This document shows, one piece after another, positions 30,358-38,877 of a DNA stretch of 64,000 bases. Position numbers and translations under genes: made by a program. Positions within the stretch are counted from its first letter, which is position 1; every line of letters starts with the position of its first letter. The DNA is taken from NCBI GenBank assembly GCA_039028935.1, contig JBCCHD010000013.1:1-64000 (forward strand). Reading direction: 5' to 3'. The notes under the pieces were generated by a model, which saw nothing but the letters and a program-made list of their open reading frames with translations, searched no databases and had not been told where the DNA came from. The DNA is from Pseudomonadota bacterium. GTDB lineage: Bacteria; Pseudomonadota; Gammaproteobacteria; Steroidobacterales; SZUA-146.

Positions 30358-31568
30358 TGGCCGCTTTTGAGTACAAAGCGTACGACGCCAGCGGCAAGGA
30401 GAAAAAGGGCCTGCTGGAGGGCGATACGGCGAAACAGGTGCGCCGTCAACTGCGTGAAAAAGCACTGATCCCTATTGAAGTCAGCGAAGTTGCGCAGAAG
30501 AAAAGTAAAGACCAGCCGCAAGAAGCCAGTTCACGCAACCGATTGAGTATCACCGATCTCACTCTCGTTACCCGACAGCTTGCGACGATGCTGCGCGCCG
30601 GCACGCCACTGGATGAAACGCTTCAGGCCGTGGCCGAGCAAACCGAGACGCCCAAAGTACAGCGCGTGGTGCTCGGGGTACGGGCCAAAGTCATGGAAGG
30701 CTATACGCTCGCCGATGGTTTTGGCACATTCCCCAATGCCTTCCCGGACATTTATCGTTCGACCGTCAGCGCCGGTGAGACGTCGGGCCACCTCGACCAG
30801 GTACTGGAACATCTCGCCGACTACACGGAAAAACAACACGCGATTAAGCAAAAAGTCATGCAGGCGTTTATTTACCCGGTCTTTCTGACCATTGTCTGCA
30901 TCGGTATTGTTGCGTTTCTTATGGTGTCCGTCGTGCCAAATCTGGTGACGATATTCGAAGACACCGAGACGGAGCTGCCATTCATAACCCAATCACTGAT
31001 TAACGTGAGCGATTTTTTACAAAGCTACGGCCTATTCTTGCTGGTCGGAATCGTCGCGTTAATCTTTGTCCTCCGCCTGATTTTTAGCCAGCCGGACCCC
31101 AAACGCCAACTTCATCAGTGGTTTCTCAAGCTACCTGTTTTTGGCCGCTTTATTCGCAGCAACAACACGGCTCAGTTTGCCAACACATTGAGCATCATGG
31201 CCGCAAGCGGCGTGCCGATTCTCACTGCACTTCAGACAGCCGCCAGCGTGATCACCAACGTGCCAATGCGCGAAGCGGTCGAACAAGCCACGGTGCGTGT
31301 GCGTGAGGGTGCCTCGATTGCTAAATCCTTGGCCGTCAGCAAGCTCTTCCCGCCGATGACCATGCACTTGATCAAGATCGGCGAATCGAGTGGCGAGCTG
31401 GAAGAAATGTTGGGTCGTGCGGCAGAGAATCAAGAGCGAGAGCTTGAGACGATTCGCTCAGTACTCACGAGCCTCATGGGGCCCGTTATGATTCTGTTCA
31501 TGGGCGGAATTATTCTACTTATCGTCTTGGCCATTTTGCTCCCCATCATGGAACTCAACGATATTTAG
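30357..31568 (+). CDS. gspF: Type II secretion inner-membrane protein GspF
   Basis: Platform protein of the type II system. 403 residues: an N-terminal AAFEYKAYDASGKEKKG segment, two T2SSF cytoplasmic domains (about 65-195 and 268-395) and three membrane helices. Signatures are TRQLATMLRAGTPLDETL, STVSAGETSGHLDQVLEH and LIKIGESSGELEEML. GTG start shares one base with the gspE stop codon. It is the last gsp gene here; gspG-gspN (pseudopilins and GspL/M) are not in the window. Confidence 0.95.
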   Translation: MAAFEYKAYDASGKEKKGLLEGDTAKQVRRQLREKALIPIEVSEVAQKKSKDQPQEASSRNRLSITDLTLVTRQLATMLRAGTPLDETLQAVAEQTETPKVQRVVLGVRAKVMEGYTLADGFGTFPNAFPDIYRSTVSAGETSGHLDQVLEHLADYTEKQHAIKQKVMQAFIYPVFLTIVCIGIVAFLMVSVVPNLVTIFEDTETELPFITQSLINVSDFLQSYGLFLLVGIVALIFVLRLIFSQPDPKRQLHQWFLKLPVFGRFIRSNNTAQFANTLSIMAASGVPILTALQTAASVITNVPMREAVEQATVRVREGASIAKSLAVSKLFPPMTMHLIKIGESSGELEEMLGRAAENQERELETIRSVLTSLMGPVMILFMGGIILLIVLAILLPIMELNDI

Positions 31569-31655
31569 CCTCGGCGGCCAATCGCGTCGCAACATAACCA
31601 TCCTCCGCAGTTACCTCAATACGAAAGTGTAGGTAGTCATTCCATTGTAACGCGC

Positions 31656-31676
31656 GAGTCGCAAAATTTGTGACTC
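31656..31676. promoter_or_regulatory. Near-perfect 21-bp palindrome, operator-like
   Basis: GAGTC at 31656-31660 and GACTC at 31672-31676 flank a core that is itself nearly symmetric (GCAAAATTTGT). Only two base pairs and the centre break the symmetry. It lies about 90 bp upstream of the small acidic gene at 31768, in the only sizeable gap after gspF. A regulator-binding site is the simplest reading; the protein is unknown. Confidence 0.5.
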
Positions 31677-31767
31677 AGTTCCACGTTCCGTCGGGTCTCC
31701 ACTTGCTACAAAGACAGTACGCGACATAACCGCTCGCGACCGTTTACCACTTTGGACAGGACCTAGG

Positions 31768-32016
31768 ATGATGCAAGGTACAAGTAAAACGAACTTCTTT
31801 GACGACGTGATCAGTGATGAGCCACAAGCCACCGATACCTCGATATTCAATGCCGCCGACATTGTCGACAACATCGAGAAACGCGTGGCGTTGAGCACGA
31901 AAAATAAAGTGATCGAAACGCGCGCCGAAGCTAAGCGCCGCTTTGAGGCCATTCGCGAAGAACGCCGCCTACGCGCCGAACTAGAAGATCTCGACGACTA
32001 CAGTTTCGACGACTAG
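31768..32016 (+). CDS. Small acidic conserved-looking protein, 82 residues, function unknown
   Basis: 82 residues, strongly charged, no membrane segment. The central part (IFNAADIVDNIEKRVALSTK) is followed by a likely helix of alternating acidic and basic residues (ETRAEAKRRFEAIREERRLR), and the tail ends DDYSFDD. The organisation recalls the short PA3496-type proteins of pseudomonads, proposed to affect the envelope, but I am not certain of that match. AGGACC lies 11 bases before the first ATG; a second ATG follows at once. It stands alone between gspF and the convergent dnaE2. Confidence 0.7.
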   Translation: MMQGTSKTNFFDDVISDEPQATDTSIFNAADIVDNIEKRVALSTKNKVIETRAEAKRRFEAIREERRLRAELEDLDDYSFDD

Positions 32017-32038
32017 TTGATTCTGATAGAGCGGACGA

Positions 32039-32056
32039 ATCAGGCGTCGGCCTGAT
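32039..32056. terminator. Short hairpin between the acidic gene and dnaE2
   Basis: Seven-base stem ATCAGGC/GCCTGAT with loop GTCG in the 100 bp between two convergent genes. It has no T-run on either side, so it is at best a weak terminator or 3'-end stabiliser. Confidence 0.35.
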
Positions 32057-32117
32057 GGAATCGGCCTGGCCAGGCAATCGGGCTGCGTGACGCGATGCGT
32101 TTTCGCGCCTGAGTTCG

Positions 32118-35100
32118 CTAATGAAAGTCGCGAGACGCGGTTACCAGCCCACCCAGGCGCGACGATTCATCGTACAACTGGTGCGCAATGACATGCATGA
32201 CACCTGACTCGCGCTGCACTTCCCCCATGACACGCATGAGCTGAGACGCCAGTAGCGCTTTGCGAAACGTCTCAGCGGTTTTTTTCCACACGACGAGATT
32301 CATATAGCCTGTTTCATCTTCGAGCGTCACAAATGTAACGCCACTGGCCGTGCCCGGCCGCTGTCGCGTAATCACAAGACCCGCTAAATGCGCACGTGCC
32401 CCCGGTGCCAACGCCCATAATTGCTCGGCTGTACACAACCGCATGGCGGTAAACTCATCGCGCAACAAGGCCATGGGATGGGCACCGAGCGTGAGATTCA
32501 ACGTGTCATAGTCGTTGATCACATCGTCTCCGACTGTTGGTCGAACCAGCAGCGGCGCAGCCTCATGAATATGCACTTCGGGCATAAGTGGCGTGGCGGG
32601 CTCAATACCCGCTACCTCCCAACGTGCTTTATGTCGATGGCCCGCAAGCGTCTCAAGCGCACCAGCACCGGCAAGCAACTCCATGTCACGCCGGTTCAGT
32701 TCAGCACGATACGCGAGAGTGGCCGCATCGCTAAACGGCCCCTGCGCTCGCGCGTGCACCAACTGATCGGCCGAAGATTCACTAAAGCCCTTAATGCGTG
32801 ACAATCCCAGGCGCAACACAGCGCGCCCTTCAGTATCAGCCTCCAGACTCGAATCCCAGTTGCTCGCGTTTACATCGACCGGCCGCAGTTCGACCTGATG
32901 TTGCCGCGCCGCTCGAATAAGCTGCGCAGGTGCGTAGAACCCCATCGGTAAACTATTGAGTAATGCACAATAAAATGCGGCCGGTTCGTAGCGCTTAAGC
33001 CAGGCCGACACATACACAAGCAGCGCAAAACTTGCCGAATGCGACTCAGGAAATCCGTACTCGCCAAAACCCTGAATCTGATTGAACACCTGCTCAGCAA
33101 ACTGCTGTGCGTACCCACGTTTGCGCATGCCGCTAATAAGACGCTCCTCAAACGGCCCTAAACCGCCCTTGCGTTTCCATGCGGCCATCGCACGCCGAAG
33201 TTGATCCGCTTCCCCGGCCGAAAAACCCGCCGCCACCATGGCCAGATGCATGACCTGCTCCTGAAAAATCGGCACACCGAGCGTGCGTTCGAGTACACCT
33301 TGTACTTCCTCAGACGGATAGCTAACGGGCTCTTCGCCGTTACGCCGCCGCAGATAAGGATGCACCATATCGCCCTGAATCGGACCGGGTCGCACGATTG
33401 CCACCTCAATCACAAGATCGTAAAAACACTGTGGTCGAAGGCGCGGCAGCATGTTCATTTGTGCCCGTGATTCAATCTGGAACACGCCGAGCGTATCGCC
33501 ACGTGAAATCATTTCATACACCGCCGCATCCTCGGACGGCACGGTCGCCAACGACCAGCGCTTCCCGCGAAAACCAGCGATCAAATCAAAACTGCGGCGT
33601 ATGGCCGTGAGCATACCCAGTCCCAGCACATCCACCTTGAGCAAGCCCAACTCCTCAAGATCGTCTTTCTCCCACTGAATAACGGTGCGATCCTCCATTG
33701 CGGCATTCTCGATCGGCACCAGTTCATGCAGAGGCTGGTTGGAAATCACAAAACCACCAACGTGTTGAGACAAATGCCGCGGAAACCCAATGAGCTCACG
33801 CACCAGTGTAAGCACTCGATGAATGAGTGGGTTATGTGGATCAAAACCCGCCTCACGAACACGATCGTCGCGCACACCTTTGCCGTCCCACCATTGCATC
33901 GAGCGCGCTAGTCGATCGGTTTGAATCGCATCGAGCCCCATCGCTTTGCCCACATCCCGCATCGCGCTACGTGGGCGATAGCAAATAATGGTGGCGGTAA
34001 GCGCAGCACGATCGCGACCATATTTTTGATAGATATACTGAATAACCTCTTCGCGCCGCTCATGTTCAAAATCGATGTCGATATCGGGAGGCTCATTGCG
34101 CTCTTTGGAAATGAAGCGTTCAAACAGCATCGACATGCGTGCTGGATCAACAGCTGTGACGCCCAGGCAATAACAAACTGAGGAGTTGGCTGCCGAACCA
34201 CGCCCCTGACACAGGATGCCCTGCGCGCGCGCAAACTTCACAATGTCGTAAACCGTTAAAAAGTACTTGGCGTAGTCGAGTTCTTCGATGAGCGCAAGCT
34301 CATGCTCAAGCAAAGCACGCACTTTGTCGCTCACACCCTGAGGCCAGCGGTGCTTAGCGCCCTCGAACGTGAGCTTGCGAAGATACGCTAACGGCGAATA
34401 CGGTGCGGGCACAATCTCATCGGGGTATTCGTAACGCAGTTGATCGAGGGTAAACGTACAGCGCGCTGCGATCTTGAGTGTGTTGGCCAACATGTGCGCT
34501 GGATACAGTCCGGTGAGTGCGTCAAGCGTGCGCAAGTGCCGCTCGCCATTGGCAAAGAGTCGAAAACCAGCGCTGTCGACCGACACGCCTTCACGAATTG
34601 CGTTTAGCGTATCTTGCAACGCGCGCCGCCCCCGCTTATGCATGTGTACATCACCACAAGCGACCGCGTCAATACCCGTAGCGTTCGCCACAGCATGAAG
34701 CTGCTGCACGCGTTGGGCATCACGACCGTTGACATTGAGCTCCACACCGAGCCACAAGTGCTGACCAAACTGCATTTTTAGATACTGTGCTTGCTGCTGT
34801 GTGGGCACGTCGGGCGGAATCCACAGTACTTCGCAGTCACCACGATGCACGGCAAGCTGCTCGGTACTCACACGGTATTCACCTTTCGGCGCACGCCGTC
34901 TGGCCAATGTAACGGCATGGCACAAGTTGGCGTAACCACGCTGGCTCTTGGCCAGCATAACCAAATGCGCATTGTCGCTACAGCGAAATTCGCTGCCGAT
35001 GATGAGCTTGATGGTATGTCCGTGTTCGGCGACCTCATTAGCCGCTGCGTGTGCACGCACAACACCCGATACAGAGCACTCGTCGGTAAGCGCCAACGCC

Positions 35101-35201
35101 CGATAGCCAAGTCGTGCGGCCTGCTTGATCAGTTCCTCAGGATGGGAGGCACCGCGCAAAAAGCTAAAATTGCTGATGCAGTGTAATTCGGCGTACGACA
35201 T
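32118..35201 (-). CDS. dnaE2: Error-prone DNA polymerase DnaE2 (ImuC)
   Basis: Catalytic translesion polymerase of the ImuABC mutasome. About 1027 residues from the ATG at 35201; GTG at 35207 is two codons longer. Most DnaE2 begin like this one, YAELHCISNFSFLRGASHP, the PHP domain. Further motifs: GILCQGRGSAANSSVCYCLG and the catalytic carboxylates PPDIDIDFEHERREEV (Asp about 373 and 375), then a C-terminal OB domain (HLAGLVITRQRPGTASGVTF). Distinguished from replicative DnaE by length and by following imuB. Its start abuts the imuB stop, indicating one transcript. Confidence 0.95.
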   Translation of the reverse strand: MSYAELHCISNFSFLRGASHPEELIKQAARLGYRALALTDECSVSGVVRAHAAANEVAEHGHTIKLIIGSEFRCSDNAHLVMLAKSQRGYANLCHAVTLARRRAPKGEYRVSTEQLAVHRGDCEVLWIPPDVPTQQQAQYLKMQFGQHLWLGVELNVNGRDAQRVQQLHAVANATGIDAVACGDVHMHKRGRRALQDTLNAIREGVSVDSAGFRLFANGERHLRTLDALTGLYPAHMLANTLKIAARCTFTLDQLRYEYPDEIVPAPYSPLAYLRKLTFEGAKHRWPQGVSDKVRALLEHELALIEELDYAKYFLTVYDIVKFARAQGILCQGRGSAANSSVCYCLGVTAVDPARMSMLFERFISKERNEPPDIDIDFEHERREEVIQYIYQKYGRDRAALTATIICYRPRSAMRDVGKAMGLDAIQTDRLARSMQWWDGKGVRDDRVREAGFDPHNPLIHRVLTLVRELIGFPRHLSQHVGGFVISNQPLHELVPIENAAMEDRTVIQWEKDDLEELGLLKVDVLGLGMLTAIRRSFDLIAGFRGKRWSLATVPSEDAAVYEMISRGDTLGVFQIESRAQMNMLPRLRPQCFYDLVIEVAIVRPGPIQGDMVHPYLRRRNGEEPVSYPSEEVQGVLERTLGVPIFQEQVMHLAMVAAGFSAGEADQLRRAMAAWKRKGGLGPFEERLISGMRKRGYAQQFAEQVFNQIQGFGEYGFPESHSASFALLVYVSAWLKRYEPAAFYCALLNSLPMGFYAPAQLIRAARQHQVELRPVDVNASNWDSSLEADTEGRAVLRLGLSRIKGFSESSADQLVHARAQGPFSDAATLAYRAELNRRDMELLAGAGALETLAGHRHKARWEVAGIEPATPLMPEVHIHEAAPLLVRPTVGDDVINDYDTLNLTLGAHPMALLRDEFTAMRLCTAEQLWALAPGARAHLAGLVITRQRPGTASGVTFVTLEDETGYMNLVVWKKTAETFRKALLASQLMRVMGEVQRESGVMHVIAHQLYDESSRLGGLVTASRDFH

Positions 35202-35207
35202 GACCAC

Positions 35208-36896
35208 TCAGGCAAACACACCGTGGATGTACCAGTGTGGTGCTTCTAGCGCATTGCCCGCCACTGCCTGCTCGGCCGCCGCCGCGTCGCGTGTGGGTGT
35301 GCGCATGCGGTACACCCAGAGCGTGAGACCGTTCGTATTAACCACCACATAATAATCGCGTGCCGCATCACGACCGTCCCACCAGCCACTCTCGATACGT
35401 TCAGGGCCTTCAATAAACGTGAGCGGTCCATGCCACTGCGGCTCACGCTCTCGACACCTCAGGCGATGCGGCTGCGCTAACAGCCACAGCGGTCGCCGCC
35501 CCAATACCGGCACATCACTGGTCGTACCCGGTTCGGTGTATTGCCAGGCTTGCTCGGGACGATGCTCGGGCATCAGACACACACCCGTGACGGCTTGGCG
35601 ACCCAGTCGTGCACGCAACTTTTCAACCAGTTCAGGCCACGGCACATCGCTGTGTGCCGCGTCACGAAACAGTTGCCCGTCAAAGCCGACCAGCGGATAC
35701 AACCGCCCCGACACCATACTCAGCGCCACCACGCCTTCGGGCAGCGTGAGCGCCTCGATTTTTTCGGTCAATAGCGACAATAACCGCTCTGAGTCACGGC
35801 AAGCACTGGCGGTGCCAAGATGCACCACACTGGCCGGTGCATGGGCGTGGTAAAGCGTGATGCGCACAGTTTGAATGCCGCTTTGCCGGCCACGCAAAAA
35901 GTGGCAAAGCTCGACCAACAGCGCATCGAGCGCACGCACGATACGATTGACGCTCTCGAGCGCATAGAGCAATTCACGTTTGGCCACAAACTTGTCGGGC
36001 GGCTCGTAGTTGGTCCGTGGATCGGGCGCCCGACCCTGTGCCCGATCGAGCTCGAGCAAAGCCTTTTTGCCGATGCGTCGGGCAAAGCCATCGCGCGGCA
36101 GCCGCAAACAATCGCGCAGCGTGCGCACACCCATACCTTGAAGCCTCGAAAGAATCGCGTCGGGCCAGCCGGTGACGGCGATGGGTAACGGACCAAGCTG
36201 CGCTTTGAGCGCCACCTCATCAAGCGCGACACCCTGCTCATGCTTGGCCAGCCAAAGCGCTGCGGTGGGCGTAGGCGCAACGGCCTGTCGATGGGCAAAG
36301 CCCAACGCGCGCAGATCATGCTGCACGCCATTGACAATACCCTCGATGCCTCCAAACAACGCCAGGCTACCGCGCACTTCGAGCAACAGTGATTGCGAAC
36401 ACAACGACACCATCGGCGTGTATTTTTTCGCCCATGTTGCTAAGCGCTCAAGCACAGCCTGTTCCTGTGCCTCATCTTGCGGTAACACATCAAGCTCGTG
36501 CACCAGCGCATACGCCGCTGCGAGCGCCATGCCGATGCGCACCCCTTGGTCATAGGCACGCTGATCACACGCGACAACACACGGCCGACCGTTACGATCA
36601 GCGACCACTACCGTCGCCTGCTCAGGCTGGCGGCACAGCACTTCAAGCGGAAACGCAAAAAACAGCAGCGATAGCCAAAGCGGATCGCGGGTAGCGGTCG
36701 GCACATGCAGCGGCGGTGGTGCGGGTGGCGCCGATGTGATCGCCGAGGCATTGGCCAAGACATCATCTGAAGAATGGGTCGGGCGTGACGCATCCTTTGG
36801 CAGCGCCGGTGGATGCGCAGGTGCACCGATAGAAGAATGCACCGGGGGCAGCTCGTCCTCTGGAAACAACGCCAGCGATTTACCTGTCTTGCGCAT
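35208..36896 (-). CDS. imuB: Y-family polymerase-like protein ImuB
   Basis: Hub of the ImuABC complex that binds the sliding clamp and DnaE2. 562 residues. It has the Y-family fold (VVVADRNGRPCVVACDQRAYDQGVRIGM; LLLEVRGSLALFGG; GVRTLRDCLRLPRDGFARRIG) but the palm carboxylates of active Y polymerases are replaced, as is typical for ImuB. The segment GRRPLWLLAQP (about 466-476) sits where clamp-binding motifs of the QLPLW kind are found. Unusually it carries a roughly 70-residue Pro/Ala-rich N-terminal extension that opens with SLALFPED, itself similar to a clamp motif. Six bases after imuA. Confidence 0.93.
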   Translation of the reverse strand: MRKTGKSLALFPEDELPPVHSSIGAPAHPPALPKDASRPTHSSDDVLANASAITSAPPAPPPLHVPTATRDPLWLSLLFFAFPLEVLCRQPEQATVVVADRNGRPCVVACDQRAYDQGVRIGMALAAAYALVHELDVLPQDEAQEQAVLERLATWAKKYTPMVSLCSQSLLLEVRGSLALFGGIEGIVNGVQHDLRALGFAHRQAVAPTPTAALWLAKHEQGVALDEVALKAQLGPLPIAVTGWPDAILSRLQGMGVRTLRDCLRLPRDGFARRIGKKALLELDRAQGRAPDPRTNYEPPDKFVAKRELLYALESVNRIVRALDALLVELCHFLRGRQSGIQTVRITLYHAHAPASVVHLGTASACRDSERLLSLLTEKIEALTLPEGVVALSMVSGRLYPLVGFDGQLFRDAAHSDVPWPELVEKLRARLGRQAVTGVCLMPEHRPEQAWQYTEPGTTSDVPVLGRRPLWLLAQPHRLRCREREPQWHGPLTFIEGPERIESGWWDGRDAARDYYVVVNTNGLTLWVYRMRTPTRDAAAAEQAVAGNALEAPHWYIHGVFA

Positions 36897-36902
36897 GAGG
36901 GG

Positions 36903-37649
36903 TTAACCCATCAGAAAGTCAGCTGCCACACGCAGCGGCCGCCCGCCCCGGCTCTTGAGTAAATGCAGGGTACGCCCTTGTTCGTTGGTACTCAGCCGCA
37001 GCCGCACCGCCGCAGGCGACGCTTCGCGTTGTGTGCGCGTCTCGCGAAACACTACGCCCCAACTATCACCCTCCTCAGCCGCCAGCTGTAACCGACGCAA
37101 TGCCTTGGTGTTGGTGTTGGGCGCCCACATCAGCACCGCCGAACAGGTGCCGCAGCGAAGCGACTGTTCGGCCGCCCACATCACGTCGAGCCCTTTTCGA
37201 GCATGCACCACGAGCATGCGTGCAAGGTTGATGCCTGCCTGCGCAAGCGCTGGGGCATACGGCACATAGGGCGGTGCAATCCAGCTGATCCAGCGGTCGC
37301 TGTCATGACTGTCGGCTGCGCATAACCGTTTGAGCGCGGGCAATACCAGCTGCAGTTCACCGCTGCCGGGCCCATCCAGCAGAATTTCCGTCAGTGCCGC
37401 ACGCGGCCACCCGCCACCTGGCAAAAACGGATCGAGCACAGCGTGGCCGGTAGGAATGACATGCGCATTGGTCGTCATCTGCCCACCCCGCCATAGCTTG
37501 CCGTGGTCGAGCAACGCATCGAGCATCGGGTTTGGGTTGGTTGGCGGCGTGTCGGTGACCGGACGCGGGGCACTCGCCGACTGAGCAGCGGTATGAGGGG
37601 TGACTTCCTCCGGTCGGTCGGACGGGGTATCGGCAAATAAATCGTTCAT
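36903..37649 (-). CDS. imuA: Translesion synthesis-associated protein ImuA
   Basis: RecA/SulA-like accessory protein of the mutasome. 248 residues. The family core reads VIPTGHAVLDPFLPGGGWPR, then ALTEILLDGPGSGELQL. The loop GPGSGE replaces a true Walker A (no GKT), as usual for ImuA. A further conserved block is WISWIAPPYVPYAPALAQAGI. About 45 residues at the N-terminus are low-complexity. It is the first gene of imuA-imuB-dnaE2, preceded by a 287-bp leader with several inverted repeats and followed by imuB after six bases. Confidence 0.92.
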   Translation of the reverse strand: MNDLFADTPSDRPEEVTPHTAAQSASAPRPVTDTPPTNPNPMLDALLDHGKLWRGGQMTTNAHVIPTGHAVLDPFLPGGGWPRAALTEILLDGPGSGELQLVLPALKRLCAADSHDSDRWISWIAPPYVPYAPALAQAGINLARMLVVHARKGLDVMWAAEQSLRCGTCSAVLMWAPNTNTKALRRLQLAAEEGDSWGVVFRETRTQREASPAAVRLRLSTNEQGRTLHLLKSRGGRPLRVAADFLMG

Positions 37650-37680
37650 GGCCTGTCGCCTTTAGACATAGCTATCCACT

Positions 37681-37729
37681 GGAACCACTCGGGGTTCCGC
37701 ATTGAGGGTTGTTGGTTGAACCTCAGTGC
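37681..37729 (-). promoter_or_regulatory. Two adjacent hairpins in the imuA leader
   Basis: Read on the minus strand, a 12-base imperfect stem (37699-37729, loop of seven bases) is followed immediately by GGAACC/GGTTCC with a six-base loop (37681-37698). They end about 30 bases before the imuA start. They could modulate translation or protect the transcript; no U-tract follows, so they are not a terminator. Confidence 0.4.
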
Positions 37730-37790
37730 GGTAGCCAGGAGACAGTACCGAACGGACTGCTCTCGCGCTGAGAGGGTTTATAACGGTGGC

Positions 37791-37806
37791 CCGTCATCCA
37801 TAACAG
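37791..37806 (-). promoter_or_regulatory. Candidate one-mismatch LexA box ahead of imuA
   Basis: On the minus strand the site reads CTGT-TATGGATG-ACGG, seven of the eight fixed positions of CTGT-N8-ACAG. A TATAAA hexamer follows at 37783-37778. The spacing would place the box over the -35 region of an imuA promoter. A match this good is expected by chance perhaps once in ten such gaps, so this is suggestive only. Confidence 0.4.
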
Positions 37807-37833
37807 GCCGCGTGATCACTGGATGATGCTCAC

Positions 37834-37850
37834 CGATTGCCGGGCAATCG
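37834..37850. promoter_or_regulatory. Perfect 17-bp palindrome between lexA and imuA
   Basis: CGATTGCC-G-GGCAATCG: eight-base arms with a single central base. The centre is too short for an RNA hairpin to use all pairs, which points to a dimeric protein site. It lies 87 bp downstream of the lexA stop and about 185 bp upstream of imuA. It is unrelated to the LexA consensus. Confidence 0.45.
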
Positions 37851-37936
37851 ATGTCTAGTGTTCAGACTGATGAGTCGGCGGGCAGCAAGACTGACCGGCA
37901 AGAACATCAACTACGAATCATTCAGTGCCACTGCCG

Positions 37937-38557
37937 CTAATGGTCACGACGTATAACGCCCACCACAATGCCTTCGATCACCAGCGATTCAAATTCCAAA
38001 TCGACTTTGATGGGATCGAAGTCCGGGTTCTCGGGCATAAGCCAAACTTCCTTGCCCTTTTGCCGGTAACGCTTAACGGTGACTTCTTCTTCAAGACGTG
38101 CCACCACAATCTGGTTGTGGCGCACATCCGGTGTGCGATGCACCGCCACGAGGTCGCCGCTAAAAATGCCGACGTCTTTCATACTTTGTCCATGCACCTG
38201 CAGCAGATAGTGCGGCTGCGGATGAAACAGATTCGGATCGACCTGATAACGCCCTTCGACGTGTTCTTGCGCCAAAATCGGCGAACCGGCGGCCACGCGC
38301 CCGACAAGCGGCAGACCCTGCTCTTCACGCAGGCTATCGTTCACGGCGTCGGGCAAGCGAATGCCACGCGATGCGCCAGGAACAAGCTCAAGCGCACCCT
38401 TTTTTTGCAGCGCCTTCAAATGCTCCTCGGCCGCGTTGGCCGACTTAAAGCCGCAGTGGCTCGCAATCTCAGCGCGCGTGGGCGGCATGCCCGTGTCGTC
38501 GATGATGTCGTAGATCAACTGCAGGATTTCTTTTTGTCGGGGAGTCAGGTCGCGCAT
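37937..38557 (-). CDS. lexA: LexA repressor
   Basis: SOS repressor with self-cleavage activity. 206 residues. N-terminal winged helix ([40 protein letters not shown] is the recognition region). The cleavage bond is Ala90-Gly91 in RVAAGSP, and the Ser/Lys dyad is Ser125 (GQSMKDVGI) and Lys162 (VTVKRY). Start ATG has AAGGGC about eight bases ahead. Its promoter carries a consensus LexA box, so it is autoregulated. It precedes imuA on the same strand; this is the classic lexA-imuA-imuB-dnaE2 order, although the box and gene features are those of a general LexA. Confidence 0.97.
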   Translation of the reverse strand: MRDLTPRQKEILQLIYDIIDDTGMPPTRAEIASHCGFKSANAAEEHLKALQKKGALELVPGASRGIRLPDAVNDSLREEQGLPLVGRVAAGSPILAQEHVEGRYQVDPNLFHPQPHYLLQVHGQSMKDVGIFSGDLVAVHRTPDVRHNQIVVARLEEEVTVKRYRQKGKEVWLMPENPDFDPIKVDLEFESLVIEGIVVGVIRRDH

Positions 38558-38570
38558 AATAAGCCCTTAT

Positions 38571-38586
38571 CTGTATATATGCTCAG
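38571..38586 (-). promoter_or_regulatory. Second, degenerate LexA box near the lexA start
   Basis: CTGT-ATATATGC-TCAG matches CTGT-N8-ACAG at seven of eight fixed positions and has the AT-rich centre typical of LexA sites. It lies 14 bp from the start codon and 3 bp from the main box, an arrangement seen in some autoregulated lexA promoters. Confidence 0.55.
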
Positions 38587-38589
38587 TAA

Positions 38590-38605
38590 CTGTGATTATA
38601 TACAG
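38590..38605 (-). promoter_or_regulatory. Consensus LexA (SOS) box in the lexA promoter
   Basis: CTGT-GATTATAT-ACAG, all eight fixed bases of the gammaproteobacterial SOS consensus. On the minus strand it contains the -10 hexamer TATAAT (38600-38595). Confidence 0.93.
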
Positions 38606-38622
38606 TTATTCGCGTTCGGCAA
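38595..38622 (-). promoter_or_regulatory. lexA sigma-70 promoter
   Basis: -35 TTGCCG (38622-38617), 16-bp spacer, -10 TATAAT (38600-38595), which places the transcription start about 35 bp before the lexA ATG. The SOS box covers the -10, so LexA would occlude RNA polymerase. Confidence 0.8.
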
Positions 38623-38877
38623 GAGGCTTTTAAGAAATGACCTAAGCGATTGTTAAATCTGATTTTCTCAAGGGTTTCGAATACACTCTACGCGCCGATA
38701 GCCATCGAATCTCTGCCAAACCGGCCCCTAACTCGCCGTCGAAAACGCCCGCCCGACGATCAGAACGCAAACGGGATTCGCGCGCAGTGTCTTCGCATAC
38801 CGAACTGTGTAGGCCGGCAAACTCTCGTGCTTTACTCAACGACTTAAACGAACACAATGCACCCTGCCCCGTTTTAA

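Larger units (their letters stand above)
38558..38877. other. lexA promoter region and upstream spacer (320 bp)
   Basis: The first 65 bp next to lexA hold the promoter and LexA boxes listed separately. The remaining roughly 250 bp up to the 3' end of the S9 peptidase gene show no open frame with protein-like character, no terminator and no repeat that I can support. Confidence 0.6.

Noticed and set aside
37925-38656. 243-codon plus-strand frame opposite lexA
   Set aside because: Antisense to LexA, which has all catalytic residues and a matching promoter.
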